A stretch of DNA of 15,829 bases from Hyphomonadaceae bacterium (GTDB lineage Bacteria; Pseudomonadota; Alphaproteobacteria; Caulobacterales; Aquidulcibacteraceae): assembly GCA_003526465.1 (NCBI GenBank), contig DPWD01000358.1, forward strand, positions 1 through 15,829, given 5' to 3'. Numbering within the stretch: the stretch's first letter is position 1; each line of letters opens with the position of its first letter. The position numbers and the translations under genes were made by a program. The notes below the pieces were generated by a model. That model searched no databases. It was not told the DNA's origin and saw only the letters and a program-made list of their open reading frames with translations. Shown piece after piece: positions 1 to 7,883 of the stretch.

Positions 1-1624
1 GCTTTAGCCCCGCGACGAAGATCAGCTGTTCATCGCGGGGCAGCGCGCGCACGTCCGCTGGCAGCAGAAGCGGCCGGCGTTCCTCGCGCTGCGTGGTCGA
101 GCCCGAATGCCAGCCGAGCAGAGGGCGCGGCCGTTTGTGCGTTTCGCTCTCGCGCACCTCCCACACTTCCCCGGCCATTTCGGCGATGCGCTTGGCGGAT
201 TCGCCGTCGGCGGCCGAAAAGCTGGTGACGATGTGGCAGTTGTCGATGATGACGTTCTCGCGGCCATAGGCACGCGAGATGTGATTGGGACTCTGGCAGA
301 CCAGCAGCGTTTTCACGCCATAGCCCGCCATCGCACCCATCATCGTCTCGAAGAAGTCGAGGCGCCCCAGAATGGGAAATTCGTCGAGCACCATGACCAG
401 GCGATGGCGCTTTGGCTGACCCTCTACGGCCGTTTGGCTCTCCATCAATTTGCGGCCGGTCATGTCGATGATGGTCCGCATCAGCGGCATGAGCCGCTGC
501 ACGTCGGAGGAAGGCGGCTGGAGATAGAGCGTGACGGGCTTCTCGCCGCACATGAGATCGGCGATGCGGAAGTCCGATGTCGCCGTGTTGGCGGCGATGA
601 GCGGATCGGCGAACAGCCCGAACAGACTTTCCGCCGTCGCCTGAATACCAGAGCGCATGCGCTCCTCGGCCGCGAGAAAACTCTCGGCCGCGTGCAGCAC
701 TTCGGGATGCACTTCCGGCTGTCCCGTTATGGGATTGCGCCGATGGAGCGTGCGCCGCATCTCCTCGGCGGTCTGCACCATGTTCCGCAGCTTCTCGCGC
801 ACGACCGCGAGCGTCTTGCGCTCCAGCGGTTCGACATAGAGCGTGTGGATGATCGTAGGCGCGATGTAATTCGCCGCGCTGCGCATCCAGAAGTCCTTGG
901 TCTTCTGTCCCTCATGCGCGCCGAGCAGCACATCGGTCAGGTTCTGCGCCCAACGGACTTCGTTCGGACCTTTTGGAATCTCGAACACGGGATTGAAGCG
1001 GATGGAGTCGGTGCGCGTTGGCGCAAACCTGGCCGTGGGGCCGAGCGTTTCGCGGAAACCGGCAGTACCCGGAAAACCGTGACGGGCATCGCCGTCGGCG
1101 AGTTCGCCTTTCACGTCAAGGACAAGCATCGAGTGCTGCGTAGCCAGGATCGTCGGCACGACGTGGCCGCGGCCTTTGCCGCTGCGCGATGCGCCGATCA
1201 GGAGCTGGTGTTCCGGCCCGTCGAACGCGACGATCTCGCCATCGAACTTGCCAAGCACCGAGCCGCTTGGCGCAAACAGATTGGCGACCTTCAGATCATC
1301 GAACGAAGCCCAGGCATCTTTGCCGAACGACTTGACCTCAAACTTGCGGCGTGCGGCCACCGCGACGATCACGACGCCGACCAGGAAGCCGCACAATATA
1401 ATAAGGTGCGCGGCAGCGAAGGGCTTGGGATAGGTCTCGCTCCAACGCGCCGACCAACTGAATACCGCCCAAGGCGCATAGAGCGCACGGTCGCCTTCTC
1501 CAATCAACGGCGCGCCGAGCGCGGCTTGTTGGTCAAAGACGGTCGAAACAAACTGCGTTGCGGCTGCCGATGTAAGGGGCGCCGCCGCAGCCAGCATCAA
1601 CACGATTGCCGTTCCTCGTTGCAC
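1..1624 (-). CDS. traG: Conjugal transfer coupling protein TraG/VirD4 family ATPase (3' end outside window)
   Basis: Type IV coupling protein: an inner-membrane ATPase that brings the relaxase-DNA complex to the conjugation channel. Translating the minus strand from GTG at 1624 (GGGAGG about 8 nt upstream) gives about 541 residues with no stop before the window edge, so the C-terminus is missing; family members are usually around 600-660 aa. Visible: hydrophobic N-terminus, a membrane segment near residues 70-90, Walker A GASRSGKG near 143-150, the conserved FNP near 209-211, Walker B LVMVLDEF near 408-415, then the typical CQSPNHISRAYG and NCHIVTSFSA stretches and LPRDEQLIFVAG at the end. 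It is the only gene on the left side that belongs to the transfer machinery, and it points away from the cargo. An ATG nine codons downstream is an alternative start. Family call is firm; the TraG name is by similarity. Confidence 0.93.
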   Translation of the reverse strand, partial: MQRGTAIVLMLAAAAPLTSAAATQFVSTVFDQQAALGAPLIGEGDRALYAPWAVFSWSARWSETYPKPFAAAHLIILCGFLVGVVIVAVAARRKFEVKSFGKDAWASFDDLKVANLFAPSGSVLGKFDGEIVAFDGPEHQLLIGASRSGKGRGHVVPTILATQHSMLVLDVKGELADGDARHGFPGTAGFRETLGPTARFAPTRTDSIRFNPVFEIPKGPNEVRWAQNLTDVLLGAHEGQKTKDFWMRSAANYIAPTIIHTLYVEPLERKTLAVVREKLRNMVQTAEEMRRTLHRRNPITGQPEVHPEVLHAAESFLAAEERMRSGIQATAESLFGLFADPLIAANTATSDFRIADLMCGEKPVTLYLQPPSSDVQRLMPLMRTIIDMTGRKLMESQTAVEGQPKRHRLVMVLDEFPILGRLDFFETMMGAMAGYGVKTLLVCQSPNHISRAYGRENVIIDNCHIVTSFSAADGESAKRIAEMAGEVWEVRESETHKRPRPLLGWHSGSTTQREERRPLLLPADVRALPRDEQLIFVAGLK

Positions 1625-1779
1625 GCCTGTGCTCCCTCCCAATGCGTTCGAGTGGGAAGGAGGCAAGACGCGGCCCGCGGTTTTTGCGGCTGCCCCACCA
1701 CTCCGCCGCAATGGCTTCGGTGGCGCTTCGTTGTCGCAGAACTCACCGAGTCGGTGTTCCGAATGGGGCGTGTGTCTGT

Positions 1780-1790
1780 CCCGAATCGGG
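1780..1790. promoter_or_regulatory. Short perfect palindrome between traG and the Lrp gene
   Basis: CCCGA-a-TCGGG is an 11-bp perfect dyad lying just beyond the 3' end of the Lrp gene (stop at 1801) and about 155 bp upstream of the traG start. A related CCGAATGGGG lies about 20 bp to its left. It could be an operator for traG transcription or chance in GC-rich DNA. The rest of 1625-1800 shows nothing I can name. Confidence 0.2.
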
Positions 1791-1800
1791 GATGTTTGGA

Positions 1801-2322
1801 CTACCGCGAGGGCTTAACTTGCCCGATCGTCAAGGCGAGCCTCACGCGGCCAGGCCCGATGCCGATTTGCTCCAGAACCGCGCAGAAGGCGCGCCATTCG
1901 GCTTGGCTGGGGCTGCTAAACTGGAGTAGGAAATCACAGTGTCCGGTGACGCGGAATACACATGCAACGTTAGCGTGCGCGGCGACCAATGCTTGAAACT
2001 GCGCTACCGTCCTCGCGTCCAGATATGGCAGCGATATGTCTGCCCAAGCCTCAAATGCAATGCCGCGAGCGGCGGGCGAAACATCCGCCCTGTAGCCGAG
2101 TATTGCGCCGATACGCTCCAATCGCCGAACCCGTTCTAGGCAGGCGCTATCAGATAGCCCAACTTTCCGCGCCAAGTCGCGGTTCGGCAAACGCGCCGAC
2201 TGTTCAAGAATATCGAGGATCGCCTCATCGAGGCTATCGATCGACGTCGCCAGTCCCGCGACGCCTCGCACACGGTCGCGCGGGGCGTCGCCAGCAGACC
2301 CCTTAGCCTTGCGTCTGGGCAC
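1801..2322 (-). CDS. Lrp/AsnC family transcriptional regulator
   Basis: DNA-binding regulator of the feast/famine (Lrp/AsnC) family, 173 aa. An N-terminal winged helix-turn-helix covers residues about 30-76 ([20 protein letters not shown], then [19 protein letters not shown]) and a C-terminal RAM ligand/oligomerisation domain about 88-170, with the family signature [11 protein letters not shown] at 125-135. The first about 28 residues are a basic extension not typical of the family. The start used is GTG at 2322, inside the catalase 3' end (20-nt overlap); a later start is possible because the fold begins only near residue 30. The overlap implies co-transcription with, and translational coupling to, the catalase upstream. 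Its targets and effector cannot be read from sequence; autoregulation of the operon is the simplest guess. Confidence 0.88.
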   Translation of the reverse strand: MPRRKAKGSAGDAPRDRVRGVAGLATSIDSLDEAILDILEQSARLPNRDLARKVGLSDSACLERVRRLERIGAILGYRADVSPAARGIAFEAWADISLPYLDARTVAQFQALVAAHANVACVFRVTGHCDFLLQFSSPSQAEWRAFCAVLEQIGIGPGRVRLALTIGQVKPSR

Positions 2323-3763
2323 CAGAGATGTCCGAGATGCCGAGCGCTTTTGCTATGCCCGCGCCGTACAAGGGATCCGCCTTCGCGCAATTCCGTATGT
2401 GACGCAGCTGAATTTCCTGAGGCGCACCACCGATTGACCTCGCTGTGTTGTCAAACAGCATTCCTTGCTGCAACGGCGACATCAGCCGGAACAGGTTTCC
2501 CGGCTGGGAGAAGTAGTCGGGATCGTCACTGTGATTCCAGTGATCGGCCGCGCCATCAAGCGAGAGCGGCGGCTCGCCGAAATCGGGCTGCTCTGCCCAC
2601 TCGCCTTGATTGTTGGGTTCATAGGCCAGCGTCGAACCATGATTACCGTCGATGCGCATGGCGCCGTCGCGGTGATAGCTGTGCACTGGGCAGCGCGGCG
2701 CGTTGACCGGAATCAAGTGATGGTTGACGCCGAGGCGGTAGCGCTGCGCGTCTCCATAGGAGAAGAGGCGGCCCTGCAGCATTTTATCGGGCGAGAAGGC
2801 AATGCCGGGCACAATATTGGCTGGATTGAATGCCGACTGCTCGACCTCTGCAAAGAAGTTCGCAGGATTGCGGTTGAGCTCCATGACGCCGACCTCGATC
2901 AAAGGATAATCCTTCTTGGGCCAGACCTTGGTGAGATCGAACGGATTATAGGCGACCTTCGCAGCATCCGCTTCCGGCATGATCTGCACGCTCAACGTCC
3001 ATCTCGGAAAATCGCGCTTCTCGATGGAGTCATAGAGATCGCGCTGATGGCTTTCGCGATCCTTGCCGATCACCGCCTCGGCTTCGCCGTCGGTCAGATT
3101 CTTGATGCCCTGCTGCGTCCGGAAATGGAACTTCACCCAGTAACGTTCGCGCTTGGTGTTGATCAAACTGAAGGCGTGGCTGCCAAAGCCGTGCATGTGC
3201 CGATAGCTCGCCGGGATGCCGCGGTCGCTCATGACGATGGTAACCTGGTGGAGCGCCTCCGGCAAAGAGGTCCAGAAGTCCCAATTGCTCTTGGCGCTAC
3301 GCATATTGGTACGCGGGTCGCGCTTCACGGCGTGATTGAGATCTGGAAATTTGATCGGATCGCGCAGGAAAAATACCGGCGTATTGTTGCCGACAAGATC
3401 CCAATTGCCTTCCTCGGTGTAGAACTTGACGGCGAAGCCGCGAATATCGCGCTCGGCGTCGGCGGCGCCGCGCTCGCCAGCAACCGTCGTGAACCGCGCA
3501 AACAGCTCCGTCTGCTTGCCGACCTGGGAGAAGATTTTCGCGCGTGTGTATCGGGTGATATCTTTCGTGACGGTGAAGACGCCATAGGCGCCCGAGCCCT
3601 TGGCGTGCATCCGACGCTCCGGAATGACTTCCCGATCAAAGTGCGCGAGCTTTTCCAAGAACCATACGTCCTGCAGCAATTGCGGTCCCCGCCGCCCAGC
3701 GGTCTCGACGTTCTGGTTGTCGGCGACGGGCCGCCCGGCACTGGTCGTTAATTTCTTTGTCAT
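2303..3763 (-). CDS. katA: Haem catalase (monofunctional, small-subunit type)
   Basis: Cytoplasmic haem enzyme that disproportionates hydrogen peroxide. It is 486 aa, the size of small-subunit catalases, and appears intact. Active-site motif [20 protein letters not shown] carries the distal His53; [14 protein letters not shown] carries Asn126; the proximal haem ligand is Tyr336 in [14 protein letters not shown]. The His-Asn and His-Tyr spacings (73 and 283) equal those of mammalian catalase (75/148/358). Start ATG at 3763 follows GAGAGGG at about 8 nt. The gene overlaps the Lrp regulator downstream and follows the ycnI-like remnant and the DUF4399 gene upstream. The symbol katA is used loosely for this class. 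Function is secure; the physiological inducer is not visible. Confidence 0.97.
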   Translation of the reverse strand: MTKKLTTSAGRPVADNQNVETAGRRGPQLLQDVWFLEKLAHFDREVIPERRMHAKGSGAYGVFTVTKDITRYTRAKIFSQVGKQTELFARFTTVAGERGAADAERDIRGFAVKFYTEEGNWDLVGNNTPVFFLRDPIKFPDLNHAVKRDPRTNMRSAKSNWDFWTSLPEALHQVTIVMSDRGIPASYRHMHGFGSHAFSLINTKRERYWVKFHFRTQQGIKNLTDGEAEAVIGKDRESHQRDLYDSIEKRDFPRWTLSVQIMPEADAAKVAYNPFDLTKVWPKKDYPLIEVGVMELNRNPANFFAEVEQSAFNPANIVPGIAFSPDKMLQGRLFSYGDAQRYRLGVNHHLIPVNAPRCPVHSYHRDGAMRIDGNHGSTLAYEPNNQGEWAEQPDFGEPPLSLDGAADHWNHSDDPDYFSQPGNLFRLMSPLQQGMLFDNTARSIGGAPQEIQLRHIRNCAKADPLYGAGIAKALGISDISGAQTQG

Positions 3764-3799
3764 TGCAGATACCCTCTCGATGAGTGGAGTCGCCGATTG

Positions 3800-3943
3800 C
3801 TAGTGATGATGCGGATCGCCAAGCCGCGCGCGCAGCGTCAGCACCGCCGCCGGACGCGGCACGGAATTCCAGACAGCGCCTTCAGCCGGGATTTGCTCCC
3901 AACGCTGTTCACCGCTCGCGCACGTTTGAATGACCGGGAAATA
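3800..3943 (-). pseudogene. C-terminal remnant of a YcnI-like DUF1775 protein gene
   Basis: An uninterrupted 47-codon frame ending in TAG at 3800. It reads YFPVIQTCASGEQRWEQIPA and continues through EGAVWNSVPRPAAVLTL to a His-rich tail DPHHH. The pattern FPxIQxC...W.EIP..G......PAP.LTL is the C-terminal part of YcnI/DUF1775 proteins, periplasmic proteins linked to copper. No start codon, signal peptide or the first two-thirds of the domain precede it; instead it abuts a catalase-like start in another frame. The frame is preserved with good coding bias, so the truncation looks recent. The assignment is from memory of the family pattern, not a search. Confidence 0.6.
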
Positions 3944-3944
3944 G

Positions 3945-3965
3945 GGTCGTGAGCTTCTTCGTCAT
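3945..3965 (-). pseudogene. Seven-codon stub of a second catalase-like gene start
   Basis: ATGACGAAGAAGCTCACGAC(C) encodes MTKKLTT, exactly the first seven residues of the intact catalase at 3763. The two nucleotide versions differ at four of 21 positions and every difference is synonymous. After codon 7 similarity ends abruptly and the YcnI-like tail begins in another frame; read from this ATG, translation stops after 18 codons. This looks like a deletion joining an old catalase-type start to a ycnI-type gene end. Confidence 0.5.
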
Positions 3966-3992
3966 TTCAATTTCCTCGATCCTGCCTCACGC

Positions 3993-4472
3993 CTATTCGG
4001 CCGCGTGCACATTTATGGTAATCACCTCGGACTCCACCGAGGGGTTGAACAGGGTGTGGCCGCGGTCGCCGAGGACGAGTTGAAGCGTGTGTTCGCCCGG
4101 CGGGAGCGTGAGCACGGCCTCGGTTTGACCGCCGCCAAAGTGAACGTGGTTGTCGTCGGCGGGGATCGCGTAGGCGCGCTCTTCAGCACTGAGCGTCGCG
4201 TCGATCAACAAGTGATGGTGGCCAGTGTTGGATGCATCCACGCCGGCGGGCGCGACGCCCATGCCGGAGAGACCGAACACGACGCGAAACGGCGTGCGGA
4301 CCGAATCGCCGTTGGCCAGGTTGACGAAATATGCCCGCGGCCGGCCGTCGGGAAAGGGCAGCGTCTCGGGCTCTTCCTGCGTGGCCGTAGCGATCGCCGC
4401 CGGCCGGTCTGCGGCCTGACCCCACGCGCCAAGCACTAGGGCTAGCGCCGCAGCAAACACGTATTTCTTCAT
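3993..4472 (-). CDS. Secreted DUF4399 domain protein
   Basis: Periplasmic protein of unknown function, 159 aa. An N-terminal signal peptide is clear (MKKYVFAAALALVLGAWGQA, probable cut after AQA-like residues). The mature part matches the DUF4399 pattern: RAYFVNLANGDSVRTPFRVVFGLSGMGVAPAG, the His cluster TGHHHLLID, HVHFGGGQTEAVLTLPPGEH and a closing LVLGDRGHTLFNPSV. The clustered histidines suggest metal binding, but this is inference. Start ATG at 4472 is chosen because AGGAGG sits 9 nt before it; the ATG at 4481 directly abuts the AGGAGG and is unlikely. Next to a ycnI-like remnant, it is consistent with a former periplasmic metal-handling pair. Confidence 0.85.
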   Translation of the reverse strand: MKKYVFAAALALVLGAWGQAADRPAAIATATQEEPETLPFPDGRPRAYFVNLANGDSVRTPFRVVFGLSGMGVAPAGVDASNTGHHHLLIDATLSAEERAYAIPADDNHVHFGGGQTEAVLTLPPGEHTLQLVLGDRGHTLFNPSVESEVITINVHAAE

Positions 4473-4490
4473 AGTCTGCATCCTCCTGGG

Positions 4491-4829
4491 CTAGTGATTT
4501 GGACGGCGAGAGTGGCGCCGCCTGGCGCGCGCGCCAGAACGGGCGGTTCGTGTGCCCGCTTCGCCTTGCGCGCACAGCGGTGGCGCTTCGCGGTCGGCCG
4601 CCGCGTTAGCCAAAGGCTCGCTCCGCTTGACGCGGTGGATAAGCCGCAGCAGCGCGGCGCGAACGAGCACAATTAGACCGCATGTCCGAGACGACGCGCT
4701 GACCGGTGGGGCTAACGAGCTGGTCAGCAGCACGACCGCCCGCGGCTCGCTGCCCGTCTGCGCGACGGCGTCATGTTCTTCGAGCGCTTCCGCGCCGACG
4801 TTGAAGAGTCCGCTACGCACGGCGCTCAT
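4491..4829 (-). CDS. Doubtful small hypothetical ORF
   Basis: A 112-codon frame starting with ATG inside the end of the dioxygenase-like gene (17-nt overlap) and ending 18 nt before the DUF4399 start. The first about 45 codons have the strong third-position G/C preference of the neighbours; the second half is Arg/Ala-rich and low in coding character. I recognise no domain; a weak hydrophobic stretch (CGLIVLVRAALLRLI) lies mid-protein. It could be a real coupled small gene, a frameshifted remnant or spacer. Kept only because it fills an otherwise empty gap in a compact operon. Confidence 0.3.
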   Translation of the reverse strand: MSAVRSGLFNVGAEALEEHDAVAQTGSEPRAVVLLTSSLAPPVSASSRTCGLIVLVRAALLRLIHRVKRSEPLANAAADREAPPLCAQGEAGTRTARSGARARRRHSRRPNH

Positions 4830-5604
4830 CTGCCCCTTCGTTTAGAATTGTCGCCCCTTTGTGCGCGGCGAACGTGACCACGAGCACATCCCGGAAGCCT
4901 GGCCAGTCGGGATCAAGGCGCCGGATTGGCGTAACGCCGTGCGCCACGCGGCAATCATCGAGAAACGCCATGTCAAGCGTTTCGATGAGCGTGAAAGCGC
5001 CGACCGCGTTGCCCGATATATCTGAGATCGTCGTCTCGCCGCGAACGACGTTCACACGTTTGATCAGCACGACGCAGACCCAATCGACGCCGTCGCGATG
5101 CATGCCCTCCGGCGTCGGACAGCCTTCCTCGTCGGCGTTCGAGGCGATGCGGAACTGATGCACCTCGATTCGCCGCGCACGTTCGCCGCGAGGCTCTAGA
5201 CCATTCGCTAGCTGTGCGCACGCGGCGACCAAGTCACCGAGTACAGCACTTCGCGCGACTGCCTCGTCGATCGGATCGAACCAGCGCTGGACGCCGCCAT
5301 TGAGCCGGTTGTAGTCGCGGCTTTGATAATGGGGCTGATGGGGCAGCCGCTTGAGCATACCGCCGCAAAGCAGGAACACCGCATGGCGGCGACGGCGGTA
5401 GCGTCGGCCGTCCGCCATGTACGTGTCCTCGCCGAGATCGTCCCAGCTTGCCGCAAAGGAGTGCCACTCAGCGTGAGACTTGGCTGAGAGAAACGACTGC
5501 GCCTCAGCGCGCCGCACGACGCTGAAGCCAGAGCATCGAATCTCGTCGCTCATCCGATCGAGCAGCGTCGGCAATGGCGTCTGCGGCGCGGTCGTCACGA
5601 GCAT
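4813..5604 (-). CDS. 2-oxoglutarate/Fe(II) dioxygenase family protein (IDO-like)
   Basis: Predicted cytosolic non-haem iron oxygenase, 263 aa. The facial triad is visible as His169-x-Asp171 (GMHRDGVDWVCVVLI) and His222 (FLDDCRVAHGVTPI), with a plausible 2-oxoglutarate-binding Arg near 238 (PGFRDVLVVTF). The fold and length match the 2OG-Fe_Oxy_2 group that includes free L-amino-acid hydroxylases such as L-isoleucine dioxygenase; the substrate here cannot be read from sequence. Start ATG at 5604 overlaps the stop region of the redoxin gene by 10 nt, so translation is probably coupled. Such an enzyme is unusual in a peroxide/thiol stress operon. Family call is good; substrate is unknown. Confidence 0.85.
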   Translation of the reverse strand: MLVTTAPQTPLPTLLDRMSDEIRCSGFSVVRRAEAQSFLSAKSHAEWHSFAASWDDLGEDTYMADGRRYRRRRHAVFLLCGGMLKRLPHQPHYQSRDYNRLNGGVQRWFDPIDEAVARSAVLGDLVAACAQLANGLEPRGERARRIEVHQFRIASNADEEGCPTPEGMHRDGVDWVCVVLIKRVNVVRGETTISDISGNAVGAFTLIETLDMAFLDDCRVAHGVTPIRRLDPDWPGFRDVLVVTFAAHKGATILNEGADERRA

Positions 5605-6134
5605 CCCTCAGGTGTGCACACGCGGCCACCCTCATCGCCGGCAGCCGTAAGTTCGAGCGGGCGCTCCGCCAACAGCGCCGTGATCTCGGCGCCGAGCTGC
5701 AGGTCGGGCAGATGGCCGAAGGCGTGGGTGCGCAGCTTGCCCTCGCGATCAATCAACAGCGTCGTCGGCGTGCCGCGCATTTCGTAGGCGCGCATGGTGA
5801 GCGGCGGCCCATCCGCGCTGTCCGGCTCGTCGATGCCGACCGGAAAGCCGACGCGGTATTCGTACAAGAACGCCTTCAACGACACCGGCGACATCGCCGC
5901 GTGGTGTTCAAACACCGTGTGCAAACCGATCACAGCAACATCGTCTTCGCGAAACGCCTCGCGTACGCGCAAGGCTTGAGGCAGCCCATGACTGACGCAG
6001 CTCGGGCACAGCATCTGGAAGGCGGTGACGAACACGACCTTGCCGCGCAGCCCCGCCAACGTCGGCGGTTTCGGCGCATTGAACCATTCGGTGGTGCGCC
6101 ACTCGGACGCGGGTTTGGGGCTAGGCATGTGCAT
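5595..6134 (-). CDS. TlpA/AhpC-TSA-like thioredoxin-fold protein
   Basis: 179-aa thioredoxin-fold redoxin. The active-site motif is Cys43-Pro-Ser-Cys46 in FVTAFQMLCPSCVSHGLPQA, and the conserved cis-Pro region is RGTPTTLLIDREG (Pro123). Between them lies the insertion typical of redoxins (AVIGLHTVFEHHAAM...). An additional Cys pair, Cys173 and Cys178 (CTPEGC), closes the protein and could act as a shuttle or metal pair. No signal peptide or transmembrane segment is evident, so a cytoplasmic location is likelier than periplasmic, unlike classical TlpA. Start ATG at 6134 has AAGGA 5-6 nt upstream. The gene overlaps the dioxygenase-like gene. It probably reduces or oxidises a partner encoded nearby; the partner is unknown. 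Confidence 0.83.
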   Translation of the reverse strand: MHMPSPKPASEWRTTEWFNAPKPPTLAGLRGKVVFVTAFQMLCPSCVSHGLPQALRVREAFREDDVAVIGLHTVFEHHAAMSPVSLKAFLYEYRVGFPVGIDEPDSADGPPLTMRAYEMRGTPTTLLIDREGKLRTHAFGHLPDLQLGAEITALLAERPLELTAAGDEGGRVCTPEGCS

Positions 6135-6206
6135 TCTTTTCCTTCGTCTCGCGGATGTCGGCGCGGAGGATGGGGAAGTCCTCCGCGCCGAGGGCGTCCG
6201 CCAGGC

Positions 6207-6974
6207 CTATTGGTTTGTTCTGCCCGGCAGGCTGAGGTTACCCGAGGCCACATCGAACACGTTGGCGACGCACAAGAGGGGTGCGTGCGCGCTGGCGTTC
6301 ACGCGCAAGCCAGCCGTCACGCCGTCAAAGCTCGCCTGTTCGACGATTGCGATGTTGGAGAATGGCACGCGGACCTCGACCGTGTCGCGATCCAGCATCG
6401 GCTGCCAACCTGGGCTGTCGAGCAGGATCGGCGCGCCCGGCCAGGTCGCGGGCAAACGCGGCCGAACTCCTTCGGGAATGTCGATGACCTTGAGCGCGCC
6501 TTCGCCGCATGCCGGATCCGGGCCGAGCACGACCCAGTGCATGTGCCAGAGGCCCCCGTCATTGGCGAGATCGCCGTCACGCGACTCATCAAACAGCGGC
6601 GTGTCGTCGAAGTCCGGATGCGAGGTCACCGCTAGCGCAAGGATGCCGGCGCCGCGCTCAAAGCCCACTTCGTAGGAGTCGATCGTGGTTGGCCAGACAT
6701 AGGAGAACACTTCACTGCCGGCGAATTGCCCGGTCGCGGTGGGCATCGTCTCTCCAGCGCGTCCCGACACGGCCATATGGAACACCGCCACATTACCTTC
6801 GGTGGTGATCTTGGCGTGCACAATGTCGAACGGCGCCAGAGTGTTCGGCGACCGATCGGCGACGATCCCGCCCGTGTGCTCGTGGGACGGCGCCGTGACT
6901 TCGCGGCTTTGACCGTCGGCGCAAGCCGCCATCGTAACGATGGCGCCTGCCGATAGAATCGACAACAAGCGCAT
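6207..6974 (-). CDS. Predicted lipoprotein of unknown function
   Basis: 255-aa exported protein. The N-terminus MRLLSILSAGAIVTMAAC fits a lipoprotein signal peptide with a slightly unusual lipobox (M-A-A-Cys18), so anchoring at Cys18 is likely. The rest is Asp/Pro/Gly-rich and beta-like, with conserved-looking GLWHMHWVVLGPDPACGEG and SFDGVTAGLRVNASAHAPLLCVANVFD, including two more cysteines and several His. I do not recognise a domain. Start ATG at 6974 is preferred because AGGAGG lies 6 nt upstream; it shares one base with the stop of the preceding gene (TGATG), so the two are coupled. The HMHW motif and cysteines could bind metal or haem; this is speculation. Confidence 0.75.
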   Translation of the reverse strand: MRLLSILSAGAIVTMAACADGQSREVTAPSHEHTGGIVADRSPNTLAPFDIVHAKITTEGNVAVFHMAVSGRAGETMPTATGQFAGSEVFSYVWPTTIDSYEVGFERGAGILALAVTSHPDFDDTPLFDESRDGDLANDGGLWHMHWVVLGPDPACGEGALKVIDIPEGVRPRLPATWPGAPILLDSPGWQPMLDRDTVEVRVPFSNIAIVEQASFDGVTAGLRVNASAHAPLLCVANVFDVASGNLSLPGRTNQ

Positions 6975-7219
6975 CACGCGCCTCCTTTCAGGTCGGCCAT
7001 CGATGCGCCAAAATTGATGTGGAAAGGCGTGCCGCCGATCACGAACGCCGGCACTGAGACGACGCCCGCTTTCTCGGCCTCGTCGATGCGCCCCGGCGCG
7101 TCAGCGAAGTTCACAACCTCCACGTCGAACTTCGCTGGATCGAGCGCCACGGCCAGCTGTTGCTCGGCTGAAACGCAGACCTTGCAGCCTGCATGGTAAA
7201 AGACCACCTTCTTCCTCAT
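6974..7219 (-). CDS. Small glutaredoxin/thioredoxin-like protein with CxxC
   Basis: 81-aa minimal thioredoxin-fold protein. The redox motif Cys12-Lys-Val-Cys15 follows the first strand (KKVVFYHAGCKVCVSAEQ), and the cis-Pro loop VVSVPAFVIGG (Pro57) occurs at the expected distance. It would reduce or exchange disulfides, or move metals, in the cytoplasm. Start ATG at 7219 has GGAG 8 nt upstream. It is the first gene of the run after the MarR regulator and is coupled to the lipoprotein gene. With the larger redoxin it makes two thiol-disulfide proteins in one operon. Confidence 0.85.
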   Translation of the reverse strand: MRKKVVFYHAGCKVCVSAEQQLAVALDPAKFDVEVVNFADAPGRIDEAEKAGVVSVPAFVIGGTPFHINFGASMADLKGGA

Positions 7220-7297
7220 ACTTAGTACTCCTATGCATTGTCTGCGCGTAAGAGCGACGCGCGCGCTTCTCGGAACCTTCCGATTTTCTAGTCCTCG

Positions 7298-7873
7298 CTA
7301 CGCCGCCTGCGCTTCCTCATGGTCAGCGCAGTCGACCCGCAAATCGCCTTCGCCGAGCGGCGCATCGATGAACCGGCAGTGATGGGGGCGCGTCTGGTCG
7401 CGATGGACGTTCGGCGCAAAGTAGCGGCAGCTAAGGCACATGCGTTGCGGCGAGATGTCGCCGCGGTGCTGAAGTTCGTAGATCGCGCGGGTAACGATGC
7501 CAAGCAAGCGCGCCTGATCCTCCTCGGAGAGCGCATCGACGAGCGCGCCGAAGCTCAGCGGCCAACGTCGGCCCAGCGCACGGCCCCTGCGTGTGATACG
7601 CAATACAAGCGCCCGTCCGTCGCCTGGGTCGGCCAGCTTCTCGACCAACCCCTTGCGTTCGAGGGCAGTGGCCGCGTCGCTCGCCGTCGGTTGGGTTACA
7701 TTGAGATGAGCCGCGAGAGCGGTCACCCGTAGTCCCTCGGGGCGCTGAATCAACGCGCGCAGGATGTCGGCCTGCGTCGGCGTCAAACCTTCGACCTCGC
7801 CGGCGCGCCAGTCGTCCTGGCGTGCGAGCGCTGCCAATCGGGCAAGGCCATTCGAGAGCTGCTCCCTGGACAT
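7298..7873 (-). CDS. MarR-family regulator with Cys/His-rich C-terminal tail
   Basis: 191-aa transcription regulator. Residues about 30-120 form a MarR winged helix (LTPTQADILRALIQRPEGLR, VTQPTASDAATALERKGLVEK, and the wing DPGDGRALVLRITRRG). After residue 140 comes an extra module with Cys146-x2-Cys149, Cys166 and Cys182 plus His157, His164/165 and His185 (MCLSCRYFAPNVH, PHHCRFIDAPL, VDCADHEE). Four cysteines in this layout suggest a zinc site or a redox/Fe-S switch. ATG at 7873 is preferred over GTG at 7885 because a promoter -10 element overlaps that GTG. It heads the minus-strand redox block and is probably its regulator. Confidence 0.88.
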   Translation of the reverse strand: MSREQLSNGLARLAALARQDDWRAGEVEGLTPTQADILRALIQRPEGLRVTALAAHLNVTQPTASDAATALERKGLVEKLADPGDGRALVLRITRRGRALGRRWPLSFGALVDALSEEDQARLLGIVTRAIYELQHRGDISPQRMCLSCRYFAPNVHRDQTRPHHCRFIDAPLGEGDLRVDCADHEEAQAA

Positions 7874-7883
7874 GCTTAGGACC

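Noticed and set aside
107..1996. Long plus-strand open frame of 629 codons
   Set aside because: It is the antisense shadow of traG. The minus strand gives a continuous VirD4/TraG protein with Walker motifs, whereas this frame is a His/Arg-rich low-complexity translation.
2465..3751. Plus-strand open frame of 428 codons
   Set aside because: Antisense to the catalase, whose active-site residues and spacing are all present on the minus strand.
5574..6635. Plus-strand frame of 353 codons
   Set aside because: Antisense to the redoxin and lipoprotein genes, with no recognisable motif.
7270..7283. CGGAA-cc-TTCCG small dyad between the MarR and CxxC genes
   Set aside because: Only 5-bp arms with a 2-nt turn; within chance expectation for this length of DNA.
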